Shown: positions 17,966-28,058 of the stretch, piece after piece | How the letters are laid out: each line of letters starts with the position of its first letter | How positions within the stretch are numbered: the first letter of the stretch is position 1 | Assembly: GCA_029558905.1 (NCBI GenBank) | Contig: JAKQCX010000025.1 | Span: forward strand, 1 to 64,000 | DNA: 64,000 bases | Source of the DNA: Pseudomonadota bacterium | GTDB lineage: Bacteria; Pseudomonadota; Gammaproteobacteria; Burkholderiales; Thiobacillaceae | Reading direction: 5' to 3' | Made by a program: the position numbers and the translations under genes | Notes under the pieces: generated by a model | The model's database searches: none | The model's input: the letters and a program-made list of their open reading frames with translations, nothing else | What the model was told of the DNA's origin: nothing

Positions 17966-19234
17966 ATGAACCCGAATCGCCGCCAGTTTCTGCACGCATC
18001 CGTCGCCTCCATGGCCCTTGCCGCCGCGTCCGGCAATGCGTTCGCCAAATCCGGCAAGTCCCACCCCCATGTGGTGGTGGTGGGTGCCGGCTGGGGGGGC
18101 GCCACCTGCGCCAAGTATCTGCGCCTGTGGGACCCCGGCATCCAGGTCACCCTGATCGAGCCCAACCCACATTTCATCTCCTGTCCCATGTCCAACTGGG
18201 TGGTCGGCGGCTTCCAGGATTTCGATTATCTGGTCAAGAGCTATGACAACCTGCCCCGATATGGCATACAAATGTTGCAGGATCTTGTGATCGGCGTGGA
18301 TGCGGACAAGCAGGTCGTGCGTACCCGGGGTGGCCGGCGGATCCGCTACGACCGTCTGGTTCTGGCGCCCGGCATGGAATGGATGACCGAGACCGTGGAG
18401 GGTTACGAGGATGGTGCCAAGGCGCAAAAAGTCATGCATGCCTTCCGCGCCGGACCGGAAACCCTGCTCCTGCGCAAACAGCTGGAAGCCATGCCCGATG
18501 GTGGCGTGTTCATCATTGCCAGCCCGCCCCGGCCCGGCCGATGCGTGTCCGGGCCTTACGAGCGTGCCTGTGCCGCGGCCCACTACTTCAAGCAACACAA
18601 GCCCAAATCCAAGATCATCATGCTGGATGGCGACATCGATATCGTATCCAAGGGCCCGATGTTCAAAGCCGCCTGGAAGGAATTTTATCCGGGCATGATC
18701 GAACACCGGCCCAATAACCTGGCCATGGGCTTCGACCACAGGGAGATGGTCGTGCGCACCGAATTCGAGGACGTCAAGGGCGACGTGGTGAACATCATCC
18801 CCCCGCAGCGCGCCCCCCGGCTGTGCAAGGACGTGGGCGTGCGCAACGACGCCCTGGACCGCTGGTGTGGCATAGATTTCGTCACCTATGAGTCCACTTC
18901 AGTGCCCAAGGTGCATGTGATCGGTGACCCGGTGTTGTCCAACATGCCGAAATCCGCGCATGTATCCAACAACCAGGCCAAGATCTGCGCCGCCGCCCTC
19001 ATCGAGATCCTGAACGACCGGCAGCCACTGCCCACCCCCGTCATCGGCAGTACCAGCTACTCCATCACCTCGGATCACACCTCCGGCTCCATCGCCGTGG
19101 TGATGCGCTACGACCCGGCGAAGAAGGCGTACATCCGCCAGCCTGAAGGTGGCGCCAACACCCGCCACAGCGAGCTCGATTTCGCGTATGGCCGGGCCTG
19201 GCACGAGAACATGTGGGCTGACACCCTGGGCTGA
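17966..19234 (+). CDS. fccB: Flavocytochrome c sulfide dehydrogenase, flavoprotein subunit
   Basis: The 422-residue protein has a Tat signal (NRRQFLH), a dinucleotide-binding motif VVVGAGWGGA near residue 40, and Cys in HFISCPMSNW where FccB attaches FAD covalently. It also has the two cysteines (PGRCVSGP and PRLCKDVG) expected to form the redox-active disulfide. The C-terminal FCSD domain is complete. It oxidises sulfide to sulfur/polysulfide in the periplasm and hands electrons to FccA. Its presence points to sulfur-based chemolithotrophy. Confidence 0.93.
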   Translation: MNPNRRQFLHASVASMALAAASGNAFAKSGKSHPHVVVVGAGWGGATCAKYLRLWDPGIQVTLIEPNPHFISCPMSNWVVGGFQDFDYLVKSYDNLPRYGIQMLQDLVIGVDADKQVVRTRGGRRIRYDRLVLAPGMEWMTETVEGYEDGAKAQKVMHAFRAGPETLLLRKQLEAMPDGGVFIIASPPRPGRCVSGPYERACAAAHYFKQHKPKSKIIMLDGDIDIVSKGPMFKAAWKEFYPGMIEHRPNNLAMGFDHREMVVRTEFEDVKGDVVNIIPPQRAPRLCKDVGVRNDALDRWCGIDFVTYESTSVPKVHVIGDPVLSNMPKSAHVSNNQAKICAAALIEILNDRQPLPTPVIGSTSYSITSDHTSGSIAVVMRYDPAKKAYIRQPEGGANTRHSELDFAYGRAWHENMWADTLG

Positions 19235-19266
19235 GCCCGAAAACATCCGACCGAGAAGTGATGCGA

Positions 19267-19296
19267 CGAAGAACGGGGCCATGGCCCCGTTCTTCG
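19267..19296. terminator. 30-bp perfect palindrome between convergent genes
   Basis: Arms CGAAGAACGGGGCCA and its exact reverse complement abut with no loop bases, lying 32 bases after fccB and 42 bases after the stop of the minus-strand OmpA-type gene. In RNA it gives a strong GC hairpin readable from both strands. There is no long T tract, so termination strength is uncertain. Confidence 0.65.
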
Positions 19297-19338
19297 TGCG
19301 TGGCACGCGCCCGTCCGGGGCGCAGGAGACTCACGCCA

Positions 19339-20994
19339 TCATTTCAGTACCACCAACACCACGCGCCGGTTCTTGATGCGCCCTTCCCGCGTCTTGTTGT
19401 CCGCCACGGGATGAGCCTCGCCATAGGCGACCACATTCATGCGGTGCAGGGGTAGCCCGGCACTGGTGTGCAGGAAATCACGCACGGACTCGGCACGCTG
19501 CCGGGATAGCCGCAGGTTGGCATTCGCCAGACCGGTCGTATCGGTGTAACCCTGGATTTCGATGTATACGCCCTTGCCGTCCTGCTTGAGTCGATCGGCG
19601 AAGTCCAGCAGAGTCCGCTGCGCCGGCTCGTCCAGATTCGGGCGCGACAGGGCAAATCCAACCGATTCATTGAGCACCACCTCCGCCAGCAACCGGCCTT
19701 CGGCCAGGCGCCCGGCCGCCTGGGCCCGTTCCAGGGCCTCGCGCGCCGTGGCGGAGGTTATGGCATCGCTGGCATCGTTGCGTGTCAGGCGATCATCCAG
19801 CCCCACCAGTTGCCTCTCCGCCTGCCCCAGGCGGTCGTTGGCCGTCCTGACATCCGCCAGGGCCGTATCGACTCGTTCATTCACCTGGCCCATGGCCCGG
19901 GTATTGGCACCGATATTCTGGTCCAACTCCGCCAACCGGTCACGCACGGCGGAGATCTCCTCCCGTGTGGCCTGGAGCGCCGCCTCGCTAGCCGTACCGC
20001 GCCGCCCTGCTGCTGCCAGGCCCGATTCAAGCTCGCCGATGCGCATATTGCTGGTCTGCAGGCTGGATGTATTGACATTGATGCGGCGATGTACTTCGGC
20101 TATAAGCACATCCACTCGATCCAGGCGGTTCTGCAGCTCGGACGGATCCGCAACCGACGGCGTCCGGGCCACCGGGTTCGTGGGTGGCTGCGTGGATGGG
20201 CCGGTGGCTTCCGCGCCCGACTGACCCGGGACCGGGTCCTGGAGCAGCGCGGTGCTCACGGAGGCACCCGGCACGGATACCGGGCGCGATACGGCTGGCG
20301 TATCGGCGCCTGACACGGGCACCGGTTCACTGGCGGGCACGGAAGTCGGCGCAAAATCCGACCCGGTCTCCGGCATGACGGCGTGGGCCGCGCCGGTCGG
20401 TGGTACACGCACCAGTTCCCTGACCTCGGCCTCGACCGCCGAGAGCCTTCCATCCACCCGATGCAGGCCGTCGGACGCCGTATCCAGCCGCTGATCCGTG
20501 CGACCCAGTCGTTGCCCCAGCTCAGCTTCCAAGGCGCTCACCCGGCCATCCGTCTGCGCCAGGCGCGTCACCGTGACATCCAGCCGCTGTCGGGTGGCGT
20601 CCAGCTGTTGTTCCACCATTGCCAGGTGCCGCTGGCTGGCGAGGATATAACCGGCATTGGTCTCGATACGCTGATGGGCGGAACTCATACCCACCTTCAG
20701 CTCCGCCAGATCGTAGTGGGCGCCTGTCAGGGTCGTCTGGGTGTCATCCAGGCGCCGGTTCAGGGCGGCATGACCCAGCTCCGCCCGGCCGATACGCTCT
20801 TCCGAAGCCTGGATACGGGATGCCGTGGCATTGAGGCGTTGATTGGCCTGCTCCACCAGTCCTTCCAGGCTGGAGATGCGTGTGCCCACGGCAGCCACTT
20901 CCTGCTGTACGAAATCCCGGGTGGCGCAGCCTGCCAGACTCAGGGTCACCAACAGGGGCAGCAGGGACGTATGGGGAAAGACGGTCCGCGTCAT
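19339..20994 (-). CDS. OmpA-family lipoprotein with long coiled-coil region
   Basis: The 551-residue protein has a lipoprotein signal (LSLAGC, lipidated Cys near 22). A long region of heptad-like repeats about 30-160 and 300-430 (predicted coiled coil) is broken by a Pro/Thr/Val-rich linker. A C-terminal OmpA peptidoglycan-binding domain covers about 440-551 (QGYTDTTGLANANLRLSRQR; GRIKNRRVVLVV). It probably tethers the outer membrane to peptidoglycan. ATG 20,994 was chosen because it starts the signal peptide. Confidence 0.85.
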   Translation of the reverse strand: MTRTVFPHTSLLPLLVTLSLAGCATRDFVQQEVAAVGTRISSLEGLVEQANQRLNATASRIQASEERIGRAELGHAALNRRLDDTQTTLTGAHYDLAELKVGMSSAHQRIETNAGYILASQRHLAMVEQQLDATRQRLDVTVTRLAQTDGRVSALEAELGQRLGRTDQRLDTASDGLHRVDGRLSAVEAEVRELVRVPPTGAAHAVMPETGSDFAPTSVPASEPVPVSGADTPAVSRPVSVPGASVSTALLQDPVPGQSGAEATGPSTQPPTNPVARTPSVADPSELQNRLDRVDVLIAEVHRRINVNTSSLQTSNMRIGELESGLAAAGRRGTASEAALQATREEISAVRDRLAELDQNIGANTRAMGQVNERVDTALADVRTANDRLGQAERQLVGLDDRLTRNDASDAITSATAREALERAQAAGRLAEGRLLAEVVLNESVGFALSRPNLDEPAQRTLLDFADRLKQDGKGVYIEIQGYTDTTGLANANLRLSRQRAESVRDFLHTSAGLPLHRMNVVAYGEAHPVADNKTREGRIKNRRVVLVVLK

Positions 20995-21164
20995 ATGGGC
21001 TCCTTGCAGTATGGTGGTGATTTCAGGCCGGCGGCAAGCCAGAAGCATAGGGCATGGGCTTGCAGTCATGCACGGCATTCGGATGGCTTCACATTCACGT
21101 GGATTGACTATGTTGAAAGAACCTGCGTCACGGCGTGGGTCCACGACTATCAAGGAGAGAGTAC

Positions 21165-21455
21165 ATGAGCACCCGCCTCGGTCAGGGCAGTCCTGTGCAG
21201 CTTGAACGCCGCACCCATCCCCATCTGCGGAGTCTCTTCAACGAGGCCCGTGCCCGTATCGACGACTTCTTTCAGGACGCCGGCAACTGGGCAGGCACTC
21301 CCATCGACTACCTGGCCCTGAGAGTGGTGCACGAGACCTATCCAGACCTGAAGCCCGAGGATGTGCGCATCCTGGTGGGGGCCATCGAGCGCCGTTACGG
21401 GCAGGAACAGCGCTTCTCCCAGCAGGATTTCCAGCGCTTGAACGCTCGCCGCTGA
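21165..21455 (+). CDS. Conserved hypothetical protein (96 aa)
   Basis: ATG 21,165 follows AAGGAGAG. The 96-residue soluble protein is helical and charged (LRSLFNEARARIDDFFQDA ... DVRILVGAIERRYGQEQ). No domain is recognised. It is divergent from the OmpA-type gene and followed 80 bases later by the SirB2-like gene. Confidence 0.6.
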   Translation: MSTRLGQGSPVQLERRTHPHLRSLFNEARARIDDFFQDAGNWAGTPIDYLALRVVHETYPDLKPEDVRILVGAIERRYGQEQRFSQQDFQRLNARR

Positions 21456-21535
21456 ATGCGCGTGTTCCACTGCGGGGCAGGGGGCCGGTTCCCGGTCGAG
21501 GGGGTAAGATGCGCCTTTACACATGAACACCCGCC

Positions 21536-21919
21536 ATGGATTACGCCTTTCTGCGCATCGCCCACATCGCCACCGTCCACATCAGCCTGGCCCTGTTTCT
21601 GTTGCGCGGTTTCTGGATGTGGCGGGACTCCCCCCAGCTCCGGAGGCGTTGGGTGCGCACCCTGCCCCATGTCAACGACACCCTGTTGCTTGTGACGGCC
21701 ATCGCCATGCTGGTGGCGGCCAATCTCAATCCCCTGCAGCACCCCTGGCTCATGGCCAAAATCATCGGCCTGCTGGCCTACATTGGCGTGGGTACCGTGG
21801 CCCTCAAGCGGGGGCGTAGCAAGACCATGCGCCTGAAGGCCCTGGTGGTGGCGGTGGGCATCTACGCCTACATCGTCGCCGTAGCCATTAGCAAGCAGGT
21901 CGTCCCCGGAGTGGCTTGA
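21536..21919 (+). CDS. SirB2-family membrane protein
   Basis: This 127-residue protein has four hydrophobic helices and the SirB2 pattern (HISLALFLLRGFWMW; LPHVNDTLLLVTAI; WLMAKIIGLLAYIGVG). The family is widespread and of unknown biochemical role. Its stop overlaps the start of the M20 gene (TGATG), so the two are translationally coupled. Confidence 0.85.
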   Translation: MDYAFLRIAHIATVHISLALFLLRGFWMWRDSPQLRRRWVRTLPHVNDTLLLVTAIAMLVAANLNPLQHPWLMAKIIGLLAYIGVGTVALKRGRSKTMRLKALVVAVGIYAYIVAVAISKQVVPGVA

Positions 21920-23103
21920 TGCCGGCCCTCCTGGCTGCTCTGCCCGCGCTCGAGGCCCGGCGGGAAGTCCTGACGGCCCTGCGCCACGAACTGCATGCCC
22001 ATCCTGAACTGGCCTACGACGAGCGGCGCACCAGTCAGCGGGTCAGTGACTTCCTGAATGCCTGCGGCATTCCGGTGCACCGGGGCCTGGCGGGTACCGG
22101 CGTGGTTGGAGTCCTGAAGAACGGCGACAGTCCCCGCATGATCGGCCTGCGCGCGGACATGGATGCACTGCCCTTACAGGAACAGAACACTTTTCCGCAC
22201 CGCTCCCAGCATCCCGGCAGGATGCATGCCTGCGGCCACGACGGACACACCGCCATGCTTCTGGGGGCAGCGGAATACCTGGCGGCCACCCGTGACTTCA
22301 ACGGTACGGTGGTATTCATCTTCCAGCCGGCGGAAGAAACCGACGGCGGCGCCCGAGTGATGCTCGAGCAGGGCCTGTTCGAGCAATTCCCCGTGCAGTC
22401 GGTGTATGGCATGCACAACTGGCCGGGCCTGCCGGCGGGAGAATTCGCCGTACACCGGGGTCCGGTGATGGCCAGTGCCGACCAGTTCGACATTCTCATC
22501 CAAGGCCATGGTGCGCACGCCGCCATGCCGCAACAAGGCAAGGACCCCCTGCTGGCGGGGGCCGCCCTGACGCAGGCCCTGCAGGGCATCGTCAGCCGCA
22601 ACCTGGACCCGCTGGATGCGGCGGTACTATCCGTGACCCGTTTCTTCGCCGGCGGCGAGGCCTACAACATCATCCCCACCGAGGCGAAGATCGGCGGCAC
22701 GGTGCGCGCCTTCCGACCCGAGGTACAGGATCTCGTGGAAGGCGCCATGCAACGCCTGTGCTCCGGCATTGCCGCCGCCCATGACGTACAGGTCCGCCTG
22801 GACTACCGACGTGGTTACCCACCCACCATCAACACCGTGGCGCAGGCGGAATCCTGTATTGGCGTACTGTACGGCCTGGTGGGAGCGGAGCGTGTGCGCA
22901 CCGACATGAATCCTTCCATGGGTGCGGAGGACTTCGCCTTCATGTTGCGCGAGCGGCCGGGCTGCTATGTGTGGATCGGCAACGGCCCGACGGAAGGGGG
23001 CTGCATGCTGCATAACCCGCATTACGACTTCAACGACGCGGTACTGGCCCTGGGGTCCAGCTACTGGGTGCGCTTGGTGGAAACGCTGCTCTCGGCGAAA
23101 TAG
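21919..23103 (+). CDS. M20D amidohydrolase (hippurate hydrolase/aminoacylase type)
   Basis: The 394-residue enzyme has the M20 metal-binding motifs CGHDGHTAMLLGAA and AEETDGGARVM, the lid-domain GHGAHAAMPQQG and the C-terminal MGAEDFAFM. These enzymes cleave N-acyl amino acids. The substrate is not predictable. The ATG overlaps the sirB2 stop. Its last 43 bases overlap the 3' end of the convergent HD-GYP gene. Confidence 0.88.
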   Translation: MPALLAALPALEARREVLTALRHELHAHPELAYDERRTSQRVSDFLNACGIPVHRGLAGTGVVGVLKNGDSPRMIGLRADMDALPLQEQNTFPHRSQHPGRMHACGHDGHTAMLLGAAEYLAATRDFNGTVVFIFQPAEETDGGARVMLEQGLFEQFPVQSVYGMHNWPGLPAGEFAVHRGPVMASADQFDILIQGHGAHAAMPQQGKDPLLAGAALTQALQGIVSRNLDPLDAAVLSVTRFFAGGEAYNIIPTEAKIGGTVRAFRPEVQDLVEGAMQRLCSGIAAAHDVQVRLDYRRGYPPTINTVAQAESCIGVLYGLVGAERVRTDMNPSMGAEDFAFMLRERPGCYVWIGNGPTEGGCMLHNPHYDFNDAVLALGSSYWVRLVETLLSAK

Positions 23104-24341
23104 TTCACACGGCTGCGTGGCTGCAGATAGTCGTACACCGCCCTGTCCAGTTCGTCCGGCCGCAGGACCTTTTCCACCTTTAGGTCTTCCATTTCCGCCA
23201 GATCCAGCCACAGGGCCTCTTCCTTGGGCACATCCGGGTCATGGAGCAGCAGACCGGGATGCAGCAGGCGCCCCGGATTCACGCTCATCACCAAGCCGAT
23301 GGCGCCATTGCTGAGTTGGACCAGGCTGCCGGGTGGGTAAACCCCCATCGCCTGGATGAAGAGCTGCATCAGCCGCGCATCGTACTTGCCGGCTTCGCGC
23401 CGGAACATGTAACGGATGGCCTCGGCCGGACTCATGGAGTCCGCCGGATTGACTCGATTGCAATAGTTGTCGAAGGCATTGGCAATGCAGACGATGCGAG
23501 CCAGCAGGCCGATGCCCTCAGCCTGCAGACGATCCGGAAATCCCGTGCCGTCCAGCAGCTCATGATGCATGGCCACCACCTCCAGAACCGACGGGGCAAT
23601 ACCCGGCAGCAGGCGCGCCATTTCCACGCCATAGCGCACATGCTGCTGGTAGAAATTCCTCTCCGCCGTACTCCAGGCCGTCTTTTTCAGCAGGATCTGG
23701 CTGGGCACCTTTTCCTTGCCCAGGTCGTGCAGCAGGGCACCCAGGCCCAGATCGCGCATGGTTTCCGCGTCCAGACCGGCGGCCTTGCCCAGCATGAGGG
23801 ACAACACAGTGACGTTCAGGACATGATAGTAGGCATTCTCGTCCCCGGCCTTGGCATTCATCAGGTGCAGGACAACGTCCTTCTCCGCCAGCAGGGAGTC
23901 CACCATCTCGGCAACCAGCCCCTGGGCCTGGGCCAGGGACTGCGCGGGGCGGGAGAACAGGTCGCGCAGCAGACCCTTCACCGTTGCCATACCGGTGCTG
24001 AACCTCTTCTCACAACGACCCAGGGCCTCGCGTTGCAGGCTCAGTTTTTCACGTCGGGCCTTCTTTGCCTGCCACATGGCCGCCACCTCGGGATCCGGCT
24101 GCGCCGGAGATCGCGGCGCGGAGGGCGCATCTCCCACTGGCGCTGGCAGGGGCGCCAGATCGCTCTTCTCGCGCACATAGATCACATGCTGGATCCCCAG
24201 GCTGCGCAGGGTCTTGAGCTGCTTTTCGTTGCGGATCTTGAAGCTGTTGAACAGGAAGGGATGCTCCATCCAGTCCTCCAGACGGATATAGAGTCCCACC
24301 CGCAGCTGGTCGATGCCGATACGTTGATCCCGTGCGTCCAT
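23061..24341 (-). CDS. HD-GYP domain protein with N-terminal DUF3391
   Basis: The 426-residue protein begins with a DUF3391 segment (QLRVGLYIRLEDWMEHPF), then a helical linker, then an HD-GYP domain about 170-370 with HDLGKEKVP and HHELLDGTGFPDRL. HD-GYP proteins are cyclic-di-GMP phosphodiesterases. The GYP-type motif here reads GTGFP, and key metal residues HD and HH are present. It is convergent with the M20 gene and overlaps it by 43 bases. It is divergent from msrA. Likely function: c-di-GMP turnover controlling motility or biofilm. Confidence 0.88.
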   Translation of the reverse strand: MDARDQRIGIDQLRVGLYIRLEDWMEHPFLFNSFKIRNEKQLKTLRSLGIQHVIYVREKSDLAPLPAPVGDAPSAPRSPAQPDPEVAAMWQAKKARREKLSLQREALGRCEKRFSTGMATVKGLLRDLFSRPAQSLAQAQGLVAEMVDSLLAEKDVVLHLMNAKAGDENAYYHVLNVTVLSLMLGKAAGLDAETMRDLGLGALLHDLGKEKVPSQILLKKTAWSTAERNFYQQHVRYGVEMARLLPGIAPSVLEVVAMHHELLDGTGFPDRLQAEGIGLLARIVCIANAFDNYCNRVNPADSMSPAEAIRYMFRREAGKYDARLMQLFIQAMGVYPPGSLVQLSNGAIGLVMSVNPGRLLHPGLLLHDPDVPKEEALWLDLAEMEDLKVEKVLRPDELDRAVYDYLQPRSRVNYFAESSVSTKRTQ

Positions 24342-24438
24342 TTATGAAAGGATTGAAATGGTTGGCCATGCTTTTGCGGGAAATGACGCCTGCATATCGT
24401 CATCCACGCCTGAAACTGTAATTGCAGAGGAAGAACCC

Positions 24439-24978
24439 ATGGGTCTGCAGACCGCCACCCTGGCCGGAGGCTGCTTCTGGTGCCTGCAATCCGCCTTCAG
24501 CCGGTTGCAAGGCGTGGAACACGCCACTGCCGGCTACATGGGCGGCACCCTGGAGCAACCGGATTACGCACGGGTCTGCACCGGCGAGACCGGCCATGCC
24601 GAGGTGGTGCAGGTGCGCTTCGACGCACACGTCTTGCGTTTCGATGAATTGTTGGAGGTGTTCTTCGCCCTGCACGACCCCACCACCCTGAACCGGCAGG
24701 GTAACGACGTGGGCAGCCAGTATCGTTCCGCCGTTTTCTTTCATACGCCGGAGCAGGCCGCCCAGGCGCATGACATGATCGCGCAACTCACGCATGCGCG
24801 TCTGTTCGTCGATCCCATCGTCACCCAGGTATGCCCCGCCACCACCTTCTGGCCAGCGGAGGACTACCACCAAGGCTATGCCGAGCGGAACCCTACCCAG
24901 GCCTACTGCCGCTTCGTGGTCGCGCCCAAGTTGGCCACATTACGCGCCCGCTTCGCGGCACGTCTCAAACCCTCCTGA
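24439..24978 (+). CDS. msrA: Peptide-methionine (S)-S-oxide reductase
   Basis: The 179-residue MsrA has the catalytic GGCFWC motif at residues 10-15, GYMGG, the GHAEVVQV stretch and the DDYHQGY-like EDYHQGYAE. The resolving Cys near the C-terminus (QAYCRFVV) is present. It reduces methionine-S-sulfoxide and complements MsrB encoded at 14,734. ATG 24,439 matches the family start; no upstream signal peptide is present, so the enzyme is cytoplasmic. Confidence 0.94.
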   Translation: MGLQTATLAGGCFWCLQSAFSRLQGVEHATAGYMGGTLEQPDYARVCTGETGHAEVVQVRFDAHVLRFDELLEVFFALHDPTTLNRQGNDVGSQYRSAVFFHTPEQAAQAHDMIAQLTHARLFVDPIVTQVCPATTFWPAEDYHQGYAERNPTQAYCRFVVAPKLATLRARFAARLKPS

Positions 24979-25048
24979 GGCTCCCTCCATGAAACCCACA
25001 TCCTGGAATATTGACTTATGATTCAAGGTGTTCGACCAGGATACGTCC

Positions 25049-25402
25049 ATGGAGATCCCGAGCCTCAGCGCGACGACACTGACCGCCCCCCGGGCGATTC
25101 GCGGGGATGAGCCGAGCGTGCCCGCGCGATCGACGCCCCCTGTGCAACGTCACGATGACAGTGCGGTGCGCGGGAAGGATGACTCGGCAGGCGCGCGCCA
25201 GGTGGACACCGAGCAGGCCGCTCACGCTCCAGCGCGGGCGGCACTGGGTCGTGTCCGCTTCGAGATGCAAGACCATACCCGGGTGGCCAAGTATTTCGAT
25301 ACCCGGGATGTTCTGATTTACCAGGTCCCGCCCGCCGGGCACCTCTATCTGGTGAAGATTCAGGAAAACACCAGTCGACACCGGGTGGACACCGCGGCCT
25401 GA
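25049..25402 (+). CDS. Small protein with possible FlaG-like C-terminus
   Basis: ATG 25,049 follows AGGA at seven bases; an in-frame GTG at 25,028 is an alternative. The 117-residue product has a low-complexity charged N-terminal half and a C-terminal segment (VRFEMQDHTRVAKYFDTRD ... IYQVPPAGHLYLVKI) that resembles the FlaG fold weakly. No flagellar genes are adjacent. It ends 38 bases from the stop of der. Confidence 0.5.
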   Translation: MEIPSLSATTLTAPRAIRGDEPSVPARSTPPVQRHDDSAVRGKDDSAGARQVDTEQAAHAPARAALGRVRFEMQDHTRVAKYFDTRDVLIYQVPPAGHLYLVKIQENTSRHRVDTAA

Positions 25403-25440
25403 GCCCCGATGCATTGCCGGGACCAGGCAGTGCGCCCGGG

Positions 25441-26838
25441 TCAGCCGAAGGTCTTTCTGCGGTGGCGACGCTCGCGTTGCGCCCTGTTGGCCTGGCGCTG
25501 GGTCAGGGGCTTGGCCTTGCGCGCTTCGAATGGATTGGGGTTGGCCTTGAAGTCCACCCGCAGGGGCGTTCCGACCAGATCGAAGGCCTTGCGAAAGGTG
25601 TTTTCCAGATAACGCCGGTAATCCTCGCCGATACCTTCCAGATGGTTGCCGTGCACGACGATGACGGGGGGGTTGCTGCCACCCTGGTGGGCATACTTGG
25701 GCTTGGGCCGGAACAGGCCGGATTTGGGAGGTTGGTGTTGCGTCACGGCCTCATGCAGAATCTTGCTCAGGCGCGGCGTGGACAGCTTGGCGAAGGCGGC
25801 GGCATAGGCCTCATCCACGGATTTCAGTAGCCCCCTCACGCCCTGGCCATGCAGGGCGGAGATGAAGTGGAAGCGGGCGAAGTCCAGAAATTCCATGCGC
25901 CGCTGCAATGTGCGCTTCACCTGGTCCCGTTGGTAGGCGTCCAGACCATCCCATTTGTTGATGGCCACCACCAGGGCCCGGCCGGCTTCCAGGATGAAAC
26001 CCGCCAGATGGGCATCCTGATCGCTGATTTCCTGGCGCGCGTCCAGCACCAGCAGCACCACGTTGGCTTCCTCGATGGCTTGCAGGGTCTTCAACACGGA
26101 GAATTTCTCGATCGCCTCGAACACCCGGCCCTTGCGCCGCACGCCCGCCGTATCGATGAGTGTGTAGGGCCGCCCGTTCTGTTCGAAGTCCACATGGATG
26201 GCATCCCGCGTGGTACCCGGCTGATCGCAGGCGATGACCCGCTCCTGCCCGACCAGGGCATTCATCAGCGTGGATTTGCCCACATTGGGACGCCCGACGA
26301 TGGCGATCCTGGGCCGGTCTGCCGCAGCCGGCTCCTCCGCGCTCTCGGGAACCCCGGCCAGCACCTGCTCCATGAGTTCCCGCACACCTTCGCCGTGCGC
26401 GCTGGAAATGGCCAGGGGTTCGCCCAGGCCCAGTTCATGGAATTCGGCACAGGCCACGTCCCGGTTCATGCCTTCCACCTTGTTCACGGCCACGAATACG
26501 GGACGATCTGCACGCCGCAGACGCTCGGCAATGATTCTGTCCTGTGGGGCAATGCCACCGCGGCCATCCACCAGGAAGACGATCACATCGCCCTCGTCCA
26601 CGGCCTGCAGAGTCTGTCTGGCCATTTCCGCCAGGATGCCCGTATCCACCACTGGTTCGAAGCCGCCCGTATCCACCACCAGATAAGGCTTCTGCCCGAC
26701 TCGGCCATGACCGTAATGACGATCCCGGGTCAGACCCGGCTGATCATGCACCAAGGCATCCCGACTCTTGGTGAGTCGGTTGAACAGGGTGGATTTGCCC
26801 ACATTCGGGCGTCCCACCAGGACGACACTGGGTTTCAT
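25441..26838 (-). CDS. der: Ribosome-associated GTPase Der (EngA)
   Basis: The 465-residue essential GTPase has two tandem G domains. G1: [12 protein letters not shown] at 8-19, DTGGF, NKVE. G2: [12 protein letters not shown] near 184, DTAGV, NKWD. A C-terminal KH-like domain ends in a basic tail ([14 protein letters not shown]). It acts in 50S assembly. It is the last gene of the minus-strand hisS-yfgM-bamB-der block, 46 bases after bamB. This order is standard in beta- and gammaproteobacteria. Confidence 0.97.
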   Translation of the reverse strand: MKPSVVLVGRPNVGKSTLFNRLTKSRDALVHDQPGLTRDRHYGHGRVGQKPYLVVDTGGFEPVVDTGILAEMARQTLQAVDEGDVIVFLVDGRGGIAPQDRIIAERLRRADRPVFVAVNKVEGMNRDVACAEFHELGLGEPLAISSAHGEGVRELMEQVLAGVPESAEEPAAADRPRIAIVGRPNVGKSTLMNALVGQERVIACDQPGTTRDAIHVDFEQNGRPYTLIDTAGVRRKGRVFEAIEKFSVLKTLQAIEEANVVLLVLDARQEISDQDAHLAGFILEAGRALVVAINKWDGLDAYQRDQVKRTLQRRMEFLDFARFHFISALHGQGVRGLLKSVDEAYAAAFAKLSTPRLSKILHEAVTQHQPPKSGLFRPKPKYAHQGGSNPPVIVVHGNHLEGIGEDYRRYLENTFRKAFDLVGTPLRVDFKANPNPFEARKAKPLTQRQANRAQRERRHRRKTFG

Positions 26839-26884
26839 GTTGTGCGGCGACGCACGGACCTGGGCCAGTCCGCCACTCTGCCCC

Positions 26885-28045
26885 TCACTGGATTTTCAGT
26901 GCGTAGATCCCACCCTGCGCGGTCTGCGCCACCAGGCCGGATTTCAGCGGCAGCATAACGCCACGTATGGCGCTGCCATCGGTGGGCACCCGCGCCGAGA
27001 AGGCCCCGTCGTCCGTATCGACCAGATGCACATACCCCTGAAAATCCCCTACGGCCACATAGCGTTCCGCCACGGCCACCGGGCTGGACAGGTCGCGATC
27101 CCGCAGCCTGTCCTGCTTCCACGGATTGGTACCGCGTATCTTGTCGAAGGCCAGCAGCGCTCCCCGCTCGTCCACCACGTAGAGCATGCGTCCGTCCATG
27201 TCCACGCCACGCCTGGCAGACACGTCCCGGGCCCACAGACCGCTGCCGCGCGCCGGGTCGAAGCAGGCGACCCGACCCTGGTAGGCGGCCGCGCAGATAC
27301 GCGCACCATCCAGGGCCAGGGGGCCCACCACGTCGGCAATGCGTTCCAGCTCGGTGGTGCCCCGCGGCAGGGCCACGTTGGATTCCCACAGAGACGCGCC
27401 ATTGTTCAGGGCCAGGGCGGACAGGCGACCTCCGGCATGCCCTACATACAGGGCCTCGGGGGTCAGGAGCATGTGGCTCTGCTCGCGCAGAGTCAGGGCT
27501 GGCAGGGTGCGCTCCGTATCCCAGCGCAGCTTGCCATCGGCTGCCTGCAGCAGATATACATGGCCATTGTTACCGCGCGCGGCCACCATGCCGTCGCCGG
27601 CAACGGGAGGCACCAGGATCTCACCCGACAGCCTGGCGATCCAGGCCGGAGCGCCGTCCCGGGCATGGTAGGCCAGAACCTCGCCTTTGGGCGTACCCAC
27701 CAGCACCAGGCCCGCGCCGACACCCACGCCGGCCGACAGGACCTGTCCCGCTTCCACGCGCCAGATTTCTCGCCCGCTGGCCAGATCCAGCTTGATGATG
27801 CGCCCGTCCCGAGCGGCGGCATACACAAACTGGCCATCCGTGGCCGGCGAGAAGATGTAGGGCCCGGCACTGCCCACGGTGGCTTCCCAGGCCCGGGCCA
27901 GCCCCACGCTGGGCTTGAATTCAACCAACTCGGCCGGTTTCAGCGTGGTTTTGCCGGCACCGAACCAGCCACCCAGGGTGGAGGTCACGGAGGAACAGCC
28001 CGCCAGGGCAAGCACCACGGGCAGAACGTAGACAGTGGAATGCAT
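26885..28045 (-). CDS. bamB: Outer membrane assembly lipoprotein BamB
   Basis: The 386-residue lipoprotein (signal ending LALAGC) carries PQQ-like beta-propeller repeats throughout, with alternating [18 protein letters not shown] and GRVACFDP blades. BamB is the scaffold subunit of the BAM complex that inserts outer-membrane proteins. It follows yfgM by 13 bases and precedes der. ATG 28,045 starts the signal peptide. Confidence 0.95.
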   Translation of the reverse strand: MHSTVYVLPVVLALAGCSSVTSTLGGWFGAGKTTLKPAELVEFKPSVGLARAWEATVGSAGPYIFSPATDGQFVYAAARDGRIIKLDLASGREIWRVEAGQVLSAGVGVGAGLVLVGTPKGEVLAYHARDGAPAWIARLSGEILVPPVAGDGMVAARGNNGHVYLLQAADGKLRWDTERTLPALTLREQSHMLLTPEALYVGHAGGRLSALALNNGASLWESNVALPRGTTELERIADVVGPLALDGARICAAAYQGRVACFDPARGSGLWARDVSARRGVDMDGRMLYVVDERGALLAFDKIRGTNPWKQDRLRDRDLSSPVAVAERYVAVGDFQGYVHLVDTDDGAFSARVPTDGSAIRGVMLPLKSGLVAQTAQGGIYALKIQ

Positions 28046-28058
28046 GTGGGATTTCACC

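Noticed and set aside
19305-19320. TGGCACGCGCCCG as a sigma-54 element
   Set aside because: No GC at the -12 distance and it lies between two gene ends.
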